A stretch of 64,000 bases of DNA from Capitulum mitella (lineage: Eukaryota > Arthropoda > Thecostraca > Pollicipedomorpha > Pollicipedidae), in the NCBI GenBank assembly GCA_030062745.1, contig CP099848.1, forward strand, positions 18,463,081 to 18,527,080, given 5' to 3'. The notes under the pieces were generated by a model. The model searched no databases and was not told where the DNA came from. It saw only the letters and a program-made list of their open reading frames with translations. Of the stretch, positions 38,164 through 49,945 are shown in pieces. Within the stretch, counting starts at the first letter, position 1, and every line of letters begins with the position of its first letter. The position numbers and the translations under genes are program-made.

Positions 38164-38790
38164 CTGCAAAGGTTTGTTTTCTTTTGCGTACAAAAAAAAA
38201 CGCAAATGACAGAACGATACAAATGAATCTGGGCAATTACACTCACAGTTTTTAGAACAGCTTACCTTGGCACCACCATGTCAAAATACCAAGCAGGTAT
38301 CAGAACAGTAAAAATTAAAACTCGAATGATTTCAATAGCGCAGCAAGCAGCTGCACACATTTTTCAGTCGAAGAACTGGTTCCTGAACAAACAGTGCAGC
38401 AGCCAGGGTCATTCGGTACGCTGGCGGCGTCTAAGGTGGCACAGCGTCCAAATGACGTAAGAAAAACGCAGAGCTGCGTCAATTCTACGGCAAAGTTTTG
38501 TTTTCTTTTGCATCCGTAAAACACAAACACACATCGAATCCGGACAATTACATTCACAGTTTTCAGAACAGCTTAACTTGTACCATCACGTCAAAATACC
38601 AAGCAGGTATCAAAACAGTAAGAATCAAAACGCGAATAATTTCAATAGCACAAGCAGCTGCAAGCATTTTTTCAGTCGAAGGACTGTTTCCGCAACAAAC
38701 CGTGCAGAGAATGTGCCAGCCGAGGTCATTCGGTGCGGTGGCGGCGTCCAAGGTAGTGCAGCGCTCCAATGACGTAAGAAAAACGCAGAG
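38164..38790. repeat. Tandem duplication of about 310 bp
   Basis: Copy 1 (38164-38482) and copy 2 (38485-38790) share the blocks TTTGTTTTCTTTTGC, CAAAATACCAAGCAGGTATC, AATGACGTAAGAAAAACGCA and others. On the minus strand both can be read as EIIRVLI(L/F)TVLIPAWYFD. Over 21 codons I count four silent and two replacement differences. Copy 1 ends this stretch at CCAAG|GTAAGC, a good donor, while copy 2 has GTTAAGC. It could be a duplicated exon or a pseudo-exon. Frames upstream of the stretch differ by an indel. Confidence 0.7.
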
Positions 38791-38838
38791 CAAGGCCAAT
38801 GCCCGACACTGCCTGAATAAGAGCAGCCCCATATCGTC

Positions 38839-39000
38839 CAGCAGAGCAGCCATCGTCACACCCTGAACGGGATCACATCCTGAACAGAAGCACCCAACAC
38901 GGTTCAGCAGAGCAGCGACCGCCACACCCTGAACGGGATCACACCCTGAACAGGAGTACCCCGACATCCCCCAGCACAACAGGCACCGTCACACCGTGAA
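38839..39000. repeat. 66-bp tandem repeat, about 2.5 copies
   Basis: Units begin CAGCAGAGCAGC (38839 and 38904) and contain CACCCTGAACGGGATCACA. On the minus strand the period is 22 codons, in frame (CDPVQGV repeats), immediately upstream of the duplicated 310-bp unit. No protein family recognised. Confidence 0.75.
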
Positions 39001-42000
39001 TGGTGAATAAGTTGTCCGTACCTCTTGTTTCGATCAGGGCAAGCTTGAAAGATCATTGTGAATGCAACCGCGTGGAAGCGTGCGTAACTTCAGCTGCAGC
39101 AAGTTCTCACCAGGTTTTGGCATCCAGCAAGGCACTAATGCGTGCTCACCCCATCCTCAATCACCCCACCCCTCACCTCCAACAAAAACCTTGGAATGCG
39201 CTCGAGCGATGCAAACTACTTTCGTCAGATAAATGGCACCAAACGCGCCCGCCACCTGGCGGAATTTACGAACCGTGCGCCGCCCGTCCAGGGCGCCCCC
39301 AGGACGAGCTGGCACAGATCCGACCAGCCCGCTGCCAACAGTTTCCGGGGCGCACCATCCATCGGGCCCAGGCCGTCGGTCAGTCCACGTTCACCCACCC
39401 TAGTCCCTTGCCCCACCACCGCAAAGATCGACAGAACAATCCGCAATGGCACGCAGCCTCCGCCGCCCGCCGCACGTGCAGCCAGCCCACGTCCGGACGT
39501 ACGTTTCGCCGAGAAGTCCGACAGACAGCCCGGTCGACACAGCCGACACAGTCGGCCAAGCCGGCGACAGGCAGGTGCCGACGGCAGAACTGCCGCCATC
39601 CACGGCCCCGGCGACCGTGGAAATCGGCCGTCCCGAGATACGCCGAGACTGGTAGGCGTCGCTCTCCAGTGAAGAACCACGCATCGACGGCGTCGGGAGC
39701 ATGGATGCCTGAGCACGGTTCACACCGCGCCGGAAGGAAATAGCTACGCCCGCAGCCGGACGTGATAAGAAATCCTCTGCATTGTCTTTGAGTCTCAAAA
39801 GGCTCAGAGCCGTGCGGAAGCTGTGCAGGCGACCACGGTATTTCAAAAGGAGTTGAACCTGAAGACTGTTTCAGGCCTACAAGGTTGCGCGAAATGTCAG
39901 GAAGCGGTCGGCTATTTGTGGAACACAGTTCAAGCATAAAGAGAACAATATCGTTCAGAATTTCTCTACTTGACAAAGACATACTATAGGGTTTTTTATC
40001 GCCATGAATGTCAACAAGCACTCATCAGCGTTGAACCAGCAGGACATTTCTGATGCCTGGATCCCCGCGTGCAAAATTCGTAAAAACGGCCTGAATCATG
40101 AACGCAGTATTGAGATGTTCGTCTTACCATTCCGCTTCAGAAGGCATAAAATTGCTTAACCCAGACATGTTCCCCAGACTGTGGAGATCCTCCTGGATGC
40201 GGTAAGACGGCAGAATGGCCACAGAAACGCCAGATATGTTCTTCCTAAATCATGGAATATCGGTAGCTTATCTACAGTGTTACCCGGAATGTTAGAGATC
40301 CCCCGATTGTCGAACGGTGCTCGAATGCTAGGGTAGGGATGAGACTGCGGACGTTTGGACCATCAAGCAGACGCAGTTTGTTGGCAATGAAGTGTGCAGG
40401 GCGGTGGTGGGACGGTCCCAGGATCAATTTGGTCACCTCTTCGGCCGAAACTTGATTCGAAAATTCAAAATTCGAAGACGCAAAGGGCTTTAAATGCTCG
40501 GCGGGGCAGACATCCAAAATGCATTCGGAGCGTCGCGAATGCGCCGTGTGGGGTACACGGGGAACTCGAGGGTTATGGGGGTACAGAAACGAGCTCATAG
40601 CGAGAGCATCTAGATGGGGCCATGCCGACCGACAGGCCGGCTGTTGCCGCTAGTTCTTCCTAAATCATGGAATATCGGCAGCTTATCTACAGCGTTACCC
40701 GGAATGTTAGAGATCCCCGCACTGTCTCTGCAGCGTAAAACGTGTTTTCCAAACGCAGCACCACCTGATTAGCGGTGGATGGATGAGATACGGCATAGTT
40801 GGGCATGATTCCAATTCTGTACTGTCAAGATGTCAATTCTCTGAAAATTAAGTGTCGTTCGATGTCACGCAGCAAAGGACGTCTGTAATTTGACGACGAC
40901 GCGAAGTCCTCTGATCGGGTGGCAAAACGGACGCCTTTTGCAGCAAGGGCGGGTAGGAGCTCCAGGCTGCACTTTCAAGGGCACGAAACACTCCTGAATA
41001 CAAAGAGGCTTGGCCTCTGGTCCGTGTCTAATACGTCTGCAACCCCACGCCTGGGCCGCGCTTGTCGCAGTAGCGCAACAGCGTCACCGGAAACGTTCCG
41101 AAATACGCCCAAAAGCACCTGTCCAAGAAGTTGCTGCATTCACTCCCACGCTGATACAGCCTTCGCTATTCCTCCAGCTTCTATTCACGTGTACAACAAG
41201 CAGACATTGATTAAAAATGCACAATCAACGGCCCCACAAAGAATGGCCAGACTGAATCTTGGACAGACCCCAGGTGCGCCGAGTTCAACGATAGTTTTCT
41301 ACCAACGACCATTTACATTCAGTACACCGTCATTTGGTGATTATGTAAAAGCAGCTCAACCGTTGGGACGTACCAACGGAACTAACTGAAGAATCCATGC
41401 CGGCCCCAACTCACGGAAAAATGCAACCCATGTAAGAACTCTAACAACTACGAGATTCGGTATTCGAGATGACGGTGAAAGAAACTAAGAGTCGTGGTAT
41501 TAGGCACATGGCTGGGTAGCAGTCTTGAGCAGCATCACGTTAATCTGAAATGCTTGACGAGATTTCCACCCAAAATGTCATCCACCATATTCAAACTATT
41601 TTATCTCTGTGCCCGCAGACATTTCACTGGCCGGCAAACATACGTCAGCGAATGAGCCGTTGGTACGCTTCGTGCGAAACTTCGTTACATGGGCGTTTAT
41701 TACGGCTTGTGCCCCGGACAGCGCGCGATATGGTTAACTGCATTCGGCTGAACGAAGACAGCAACAATTTGCTGGCTCCACATTTTCCAGCCTGGCCGAG
41801 AGCCGAAAATTTGGTTCTCGGTCGTGAGAGATCTCTCTGCTCCGCCACCATTCTGTTGATGTTTCATCGTCACAGCAATCCAGTTCATGGTCATCGCAAA
41901 ACTTTTACTCACTTCAACATCCCAGCCCCCAAGTTCGCAAATAAAACTTTAAAAATCTTTGAGACAGCAGTCTGAACTGTGCCACCACCATGACTTAACA

Positions 42001-42110
42001 CTTACCACGGTTCTCATGCATTTGGCACCTCAACTGTGAATACCTTAGATAATCCCAGACCGCGGCAGGGCGTGCCAACTAGAACGAGTCACCTGGCTAG
42101 CCCGCTGCAC
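39001..42110. other. Spacer with a GC-rich patch, no gene recognised
   Basis: 39240-39660 is CpG-rich with overlapping frames on both strands, the longest 247 codons on plus (39000-39743). None has a domain. Beyond the 65-bp direct repeats nothing is recognisable. Confidence 0.35.
40239..40717. repeat. Pair of 65-bp direct repeats 414 bp apart
   Basis: 40239-40303 and 40653-40717 share GTTCTTCCTAAATCATGG and TTACCCGGAATGTTAGAGAT with only two visible differences. Too short for typical LTRs; a small duplication or the ends of an unknown element. Confidence 0.8.
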
Positions 42111-42114
42111 AGCC

Positions 42115-42415
42115 ATGGTGCCAGAGGTTACCCGGTGATGGTGGTCCAGGAGCCTGACTCCAGCGATGGCGGTCCTGATCCCGGTCGCGGTGGTCGTCCA
42201 GGGGTTTTACGCCACCGATCATGACCCTGGCCTCGGTGGGCTGGTGGTAATGGTGCTCCTGGGGTCTGCCTCAGTTGTGGTGGTGGTGGCAGTGGTCCTG
42301 GAGTCCGTCCCCCCCCCCCCAGTGGTGGTGGTGGTCCTGGAGTGACTGGTGGTGGTGGAGAGATTGGCGAACCAGAGTCGGACTCCAGTAGTGGTGGTGG
42401 TCCGGTGGCTGACCC
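42115..42415. repeat. Degenerate GGT-rich repeat
   Basis: Repeated GTGGTGGTCCTGGAGT-like words; the minus strand would encode His/Asp-rich peptides. A C run interrupts it at about 42308-42320. Followed by a small CpG-rich patch to 42600. Confidence 0.7.
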
Positions 42416-42599
42416 GCAGCAGCAGCTGCATCGGCGGCTCCGTCGGCGGGTGGCGGACCGGCCGCCGACGGAGCCGGAACTCGCTCCGGCGGGCCCGGCG
42501 GCCGGCCGGCCGGCGTCACTAGCGGACAGGTGGCCGCCGTCTCAGGCGTCGTCCAGAGCACCGCCCAGCAGTCAGCGAGACCGTTAGCGCCGCTCTGAA

Positions 42600-44424
42600 G
42601 TCGGCGACGCGCCGCCTTTGGGCACCAGTGGCGCTGCTGCCAGGCTGGCGGAATGACCAGGTGCCGGAAGGCAAACAGTCGGGGAATGCCCGGTCAGGTG
42701 CGACCAGCACGAGAGACCAGCCCCCGCAGGCCTTCCCCAACGAAACCCGGGACCAGGTCTGATTTCGTCACAGTGCGTCCTTGAACGATTCGTTTCAGAG
42801 CAATGGCCTCATCAGGCTTGTGTATGGCGGTGTCCGGGAGTGCAATGGCATCTGACAGAATGTTAATGCTATCATAGCAACAGTGATTTACGAGGCCAGC
42901 CGAATCCTTCCACGTCAGAAAAGAAATAATTCAGAATACAACGTCAGTACAAAAGCAGCAGCGATCAGAAGGGTAGAAGTTCTGTTTGTCATATCGCCTA
43001 CGCAAATTCTGCTCGTTCCTTAAAAATCGGACACTCGTTGTTTGTTACTTTTTTGCAATTAAACAATAGCAAAACTCAGAATGAAGTCAGCTGAGTGGCC
43101 TATCACACGTCAAAGACTGAACACATTTACGCAGGTGCAGAAAAAAATGAATGCAATCATTGCTATTCGACATAAATAATATACTAATACAATATCTACA
43201 ATAATGTAATATCATACAATATATGACAACACAGCGCGTCGCAGTTCCTATCCCAAACAAAGCAGATAAAGTTCAGTCACGGCACCACCAGTTGGCACGG
43301 CCTTATGCTCACCTTGATTACTGACTACAAATCACTTGTGTTCTTTCGATCCTGATGCCGTACACTGGAGATACGATTATACAGACTTTTTATCAGCCAT
43401 GCGTGATCGTCTGTGAAATGTGTATCTTTTTTTACCGACATTGCAAGCTGGTGCGCAGTTATTAACACGTTATTCTTTCAGCTGACGTACAGATGTTTCT
43501 ACATGACAGGCAGTGCGCTACAGGCGGCAGAAAATTAGCCCCAGTTACCATTTATGCAAACGTTATTCTCAAGAGTTTACGACCTTTATAACAAGTAAGA
43601 GTTCGTGATCCTGCCTACCCAGAAGTGCGCACTAGACGGTAGAAGATTAGCCCAAATTGCACCGAACGACCAGCTCCGACGCAACTGGGGATCCGACCAG
43701 CATCAGTACGGCAGCTCCTAACCTCATGCATGTATGACGTTATTACCGCAGCTGACGTGACGAGCCTTGGCAGAAACGTCCGTTTTCTGTAAACGGGTCC
43801 ATCAGGTTTCCTCCTAATCACGTAACGGATACCATCAGACAGTGTTTAGCCGTCCACCCGCGTACATGAGCTATTACCCCAAAGGAGCCCTCCATTACGA
43901 GACACGCGTCAGAGAATGCCGAGTGTCTGTGCATTACCAGTAGTACTTTTGAGGTGAATGAGAGCTATTACGGCATAACAAAAATCATACTCTAGCTTGA
44001 CCACGCAGTAAAAGCATGCAGCTCTATTTCCAAGTTAAGTCAGTAACGTTTGACAGCCTCTTTCGGCAGCTCCGCATGCGCTCAATCCCAACTGGTACAA
44101 AAAGTCAAGGCACAGCAAAGAACTCCTCGCATTCAGCCGCAGTAAGGGCACAACGCTGCTGCTCCTTCAAACATCCGGTCCACAACCCAAATGACTTCCG
44201 GCCACCGTCAGCAGAGCCAAGGCAGACCCTTCGACAGTCACTCGTATCTAAGTCCAGGAAAGCTGGTTGTCCAGCAGCATCTCCAGCAGCGGGAAGCCCA
44301 TTTTGACGACAACTGCAGGGGTAAGATTTTGTGAAATTTTGTGAAACTTATGCAGGATAACCGAACTGGAGAACCAGAGTAATACTGATGATGACACCTC
44401 ACAAACCTCAGTATCTCGCAGACC
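42600..44424. other. Spacer, no gene recognised
   Basis: AT-rich from 42.9 to 43.6 kb. Short frames only. Confidence 0.4.
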
Positions 44425-45641
44425 TTAACCCTATTCCCGGAGGGCTAGACGGTATGGCCGATTCCCGGCAGGGGGGGCGGATTCGGCCCCCCCCCCCCGA
44501 GATCTCGACAACTGCGCATCCAATTTCATCGCAACAAACGGCAATCGATTTGCCATGACGTAAACCTACATTTTTATAAAAAGAAGTTCTCGAAATTCTG
44601 AAAGGGGTGGACACAGGGGACAAAAACGTCAAAATGGGGGATATTTTTGGACTTCTTATAACTCCGTTGTTTATGGACCCATTTTGATGACCATGGTATG
44701 AATGGGGAGATTATGGATGGGACTTCTACCATTGGCCCATACATTTAAAATTTTGAGGAATCTCATAGGCGTTCACAGGGCGTTAAAAATAGTAGGACTA
44801 GTTGTTCAAAAACTGATTTAACAAAAAAGTTGAAAGCACTTTTTTGGCTCCTTCTAGTCATGCTATGCTGGAGAAGTGCAAATTGTATCACAATGTTTGT
44901 ATAATATTAGCATAGGCGGTGCCACGGCCATGAAAAAGGAGGGGGACTGTCATGGTCACATGTTCTTCAGATCAGATAACGACATTTGACCTTAAATGAC
45001 GTTCAGTGACCTTAGAGTCACTTGGAATGATCTCGTGTGCATTTAACATTATCTGAGGGCTTTTCTTATATTCGAATTCTCTCTACTTCAAAAATTCCAT
45101 TTTACGGCTGTTGTGATATACGGTACGCGCACTGACATTTTAGGTCATAGCTCCGTGACCCGACCCGACATCGAGCTGAAACTTGGCAAACAAGTAGAGA
45201 GCATCCGTCTATGTCATATGTATTCCGGGTTTGGCGTTTGAAAAAACGACGCCAAACTTTTTGCTATGAAACCACATTTTGAGTTTTGACCTTGACCTGG
45301 CCTTGTGAAGTGACCTCAGATGGACAAAATTGAAGTTGTATGTTGCCCACCTACTTACCTATGCAGCCCTATAAAGTTTAAGTTCTATCACAAAGACGCT
45401 ACTTTTGACAGTCATTTTCCTTTTACCCTCAAGAGAGCCAAAAATGGCCTGAGGTGCCACCGAAAAAAGTTGCCTGGTTTCGCCCCTGAGCAAAACAGAA
45501 TTACAAAATACTGTCACACTACGTAGAAAGAATAGCTAGGAAAAATCTTTAAGTTTCGTGAAGCTGCGTAAAAAAACACTGGAATTGGCAAGCAAAAAAC
45601 CCCAGGGGCGGATTGAGCCCCTCTGCCGAGAATAGGGTTAA
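44425..45641 (+). mobile_element. TTAA-flanked 1.2 kb non-autonomous element, family 1, copy C
   Basis: Starts TTAACCCTATTCCCGG and ends with the inverted form, followed by TTAA, for 1217 bp. Subterminal G and C runs lie near 44470-44500. It shares with copies A, B and D the blocks CGATTTGCCATGACGTAAAC, CTTATAACTCCGTTGTTTATGG, the gacctaaaatgtcagtgcgcg block (here inverted) and GGCAAGCAAAAAACCCC. It is uninterrupted and therefore the best reference for the family. Its short open frames are not conserved between copies, so it is noncoding. Confidence 0.75.
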
Positions 45642-48600
45642 TAACGAATGAAACATTCCTGGACCCAAAATAATTCCTACTCGATGGAAATGCAGACATT
45701 TGGGAAGCAGTAAATTGTCAACTCAAAAAATAGTTTGTTTGGCCAAAATCAGCGCTCCCGGCCATAACGTACGAGTGAGAAGTGACAAAAATAAACAAGC
45801 TTTAACTGCAGGCCAAAAAGGAAGCAGTTCATCGGCCAAGGAGCTGGTAATGGTTCCAGGCCTTAACAGAAAATGATGGGGCCGTAAAACGTTGGCAGTT
45901 TGAGTTGTCATCTGCCACAAACTCTGCACCACTTCGTTTAAGATAAGACGCAGCCGTCTCACTTCTCGGTGGCGGGGTCATCAGTTGGGGCCATCGGTTG
46001 ACGTCATCAGTTGGTTCCAAAGGCCATCCTTCAGCTAACACATGCATGAGGACATATCTTAGCGATTAAGTGCTACGACGTAGTAAATGTTATGACAAGG
46101 TGTTCTCTGTTGTATGACCGTGTTCTGATCACAGAGATACTAGGAACCCAAACAGCGCGTTTCTCAGTTTCCCCACCACACCAGAAAAATCCATGTGACC
46201 GAGTTCGCTTGGTCCGATTTTTCCTCGTTTCGGGCTCCCCGCCAATCAGAGCCCGCATTGCGCCGCGATCCTGCCGACTGTCCCGGTGCAGGCGGCGCCT
46301 CCGAGTCTATTGACGGCGCCCGGCCGGAGCGGCACGCTATTGACTGCGGATCTGCACATCACACGGCCGGCAGGGCCGCGCCGCCCGCGCCGCCGCCGCC
46401 GCCGCCTTCAAAGCGAATCGGGCGGCCAATCTGTCCACGCGATCGGCCCGGTGAGCTACGTGAAAGGCAATCCGACGCGCGCGCGCAGGGGATGATGTCC
46501 GCGCGCGGGTGTCGGCCGCGAACGGCGCCGGCGGCAGCCGCCAGCGCCTCGTCAGGGTGAACTGGTCTTCGGCGTCTCACTGACAGTACACGAAACGTGC
46601 GACTGCTAAGTAATTTGGTTCACATAGTTTCCAACGCAGCCGCATTTTTTTTTTTATCTCTGAAACGGCCGTGCAAAACTGTAAAAGAGGAAGAGTAGGG
46701 TTTGTCGAACGCACAATACACGGAAACGATACTGGTATGCGCTTGTCAAGTTGTCTGTTTTCTGCGGTAATCTTTAAGCACCTCTTGTTCAAGTACTTTT
46801 CTCCCTTGTGTATCAGATTCTTCGAAGAAATTTTGAAATCAGCCAATGGCCTTTAAGCCGACAGCCAATAGCCTTCATTATTTCATTATCATAAAAACAC
46901 GTGCGAAATCACTTGACTATGATATGCCCAAATTATACGGCATTTGTATATACCCCATCCCCCTCATAAAATTGACAATTTGTGGTCACAGCAAACATAC
47001 TCTCTACGGCGGCGAATTTGCTGGAAGTATTTTCACCACTAAAATCAAAACATTTTTTTCAGAAAGTGTACAGGAATAAAGAAGGCACGATAACCCACCT
47101 ACTCATAGGCAGCCATAACATAAAGACTCATGATGGACAGTTTTCAACTCGACTTAAAATTCACAAGGTATCTCGATGACGAGATTATAATCTATTTGTT
47201 AACGATAAAACGCGGTCCTCGAGAGGAGGAAAATGACTTTTTCCTACAGACAGGAAAAGGAAATGCGAGAGAGGAGAAGAAAGTCGATAGTGGGAATGAG
47301 CGGTAGAAGGCGTCAGAAACAGCGACAGTGATTGAAATTAGGACGGAGAATGTGATAAAAGGGAAGTTCTGACTGACACTACAGGATTATCGCTCCACTG
47401 GGCGGGGATTCAGCTGGTTTCGTCGGATTACCCGCTGCGCTAGGGGAGAGGTTCGGCCGGTACCATCGGCTGCTCTACCACAGGGCAGGCGACTCAGCTG
47501 GCATCGGCCGACGATCCGCTGCGCCGCCCGCTGCCGCTCGGTGACCGTCCTCTCGGCACCGGTCGGCCGCTGCGGCCCGGCAAGCCCGGGCGACGGCCTA
47601 AGTTGGCCGTCGGCAGGATTGGAAAACTTCCCGTGCAACCCCCGGCCGCCGGCCGGCGCCGCCCTCCGGGACGCGCTGCGTACTCCGGTCTGCCCCAGGG
47701 AGACCTTCAGAAGTCCGTCCGGACGTGGACGAGTGGGTTTGTCAGAGGGCCAGGCCTGGTGAGACGGGAAACGCCGACGGCAAAACGCTCCGGAGTCCTC
47801 CTCGCCGGGGGTCTCGATTCGTCACGAGCCGGGCGAATCGTGCGTAATTACTTCTCAGTGAACCAGTTCTCTACATGAGCCACAGAAGTAAGGGCTTTTT
47901 CAAATCTATGTACGCATATCTTTGATCAACTGATACCAAATAATGACGCTTCAAAACGAAACGTTCCTCGTAAGTACAAACTGCAGGAACATTCTAAACG
48001 CGACCAAACGCTTTTGTGTGGGGAATGCATAGGATGTATAGCGAAATGGCCGCAGTAGCCGAAGCGCTGTATAAAACCCAGGCATAGGATGTATGTCTGC
48101 AGATGTCACTGCCCTCTATCTAAACCCAGTGCAAGCGTTCACGTCCATAAACCGAAAATATGTGAAACTGGTACCTTTTCGCGCGGACAAGCTAGCTCAC
48201 GACATCGCCAGGCGCAGCTGCACTCAAATAGCCTTCCTATGGACGTTTCATAATTTCACGTTACCTTTATTCCGCACGCTCCTTCACTGTTTGGCAACAG
48301 CATAAAAACTGGATTGCGCCGGAACGCATCCCGGAAACGAGATATCTGATCCGGGTTGCCACAGGGACATGCTTCGCCGTGCAGGATACAAACGGCACTG
48401 CATCTCGTGTGCGGATCGAGCGCGCCGTTGCCATGGTGAACGACAAATGCCGACGACCACGGAGCCGAGTCATCCCGTCTCTCATACGCACCACGAAAAG
48501 CGGGCGAATGTCACATCGGCCCACCTGCTGGAGTCTGTAGTATTGTCAGATACGCCTGGTGGACGCCTGATGAGACCCGGGACTTGACTCCCAACTACGG

Positions 48601-49884
48601 ACGCCTGAACACAACAGGCTGGAGGTCGTAAATCACAGAAAACAAAACAATCTGGTAATGCCACTCACTGACATGCGAAGGTAAGCAAAAAATTTAAACG
48701 TGCGTGCAGTGCAGATATTAACGCGTACGAGAAGTCAGCTACTTTTAGTAATTCATTTGTATCAGTGATTTAAATGCGCACAACGTTCAACGATCAAAGA
48801 CGTATTCCGCAGCATGACAAGCATAATGTTTACCTCATAAGCTCGCTTGTAACCACTTCTCCTGGCCTCAAAAAAGCCAACAATCATTAAAAAAACAGAC
48901 AGTTATGCGAAGCCTATGTCATTGTTCACGACGATGTGCCGCAGACACGGACTTCGCACATCGTGAGAACGTAACAAGCCAATATGAAGCATGGCAAAAA
49001 AAGAGAGAAACTGAAAGGGAAAAACAGAAACCAAAATATGGATAAAACACAATGTAGCCAAACCTGCAGGTCACGGTGAAAGCCCTCCATAAAAAGGTCA
49101 TGGCTTGATGACCTCACGTGGAACAAGCAAACTTTGTGGGAAAAATCCGGAAAGAAGATAACGTCAGCCACTAAAATTTCGGACTCAGAACTCAAATTGA
49201 CAGGTCATTCGGAAAAGGCTCAAGGATTGGGCGTGGCAAAAACCTCCTCGTCTGATGACAGGAAGACGGTCAGGGGCCGTAAGCCCTACGTCTGCCATTA
49301 GCAACTGAATGGAAAGCCCCAGCTAAGGAACGTCTAAAACATTTGGGCGCCATATTCCACTGCCCAAGTAGGCCATGTACCGTATGCAATGGCAAGCTAC
49401 GAAGTCCCCCCCCCCATGAATACGTCACGTGAAAAATGCGCACATAACGGGCATATCGGCTGCCATCAAGTCAAGGTCAGAAGGTTTAAGTCAAACACAA
49501 CGCTTCCGAGTGGGAACTGCCATCAGCTCGCAGCGACCCCGACAGCGGGTCGTAAAGGAGCATGATCAACTCCACGAAGTAACACTGATGAAGAGCTGTC
49601 AGCAGCAATTCTTGGCCGGAATCGCCACGCGGGCTTCTATCCCAAGAATTTCTGCCCAGAGAATTTCTCGCCAGACGTCGTTCAATTTCCCGGCGGTATC
49701 GTAACACAATCGCGAGCCACATTCTCGCGTCAGTGGCCAGCGGGCCCCGTGGCGCGGGGAGAGACCTCCTCCGCCGCCGTTCACTTCAGTTCACTTCATT
49801 TACGAATCTTTCCAACACGTGGGTTACTGTCTGATTCGAGTCGTTTCAGTGCAGCACATGCGCAATAGTCAAACAGGTAAAACT
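45642..49884. other. Spacer with two small CpG patches
   Basis: CpG-rich at 46230-46560 (with a GCC run at 46382-46407) and 47400-47830. ATAGGATGTAT occurs twice near 48028 and 48084. No exon supported. Confidence 0.4.
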
Positions 49885-49945
49885 AGGCAGTCAGACACGT
49901 CAAGGTAGGAGATAGCTATGAGGAGATAGCTAGGTAGGTAGGATA

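Noticed and set aside
39000..39743. 247-codon plus-strand frame
   Set aside because: Overlaps three long minus-strand frames in a CpG-rich patch; no domain and no convincing coding bias.
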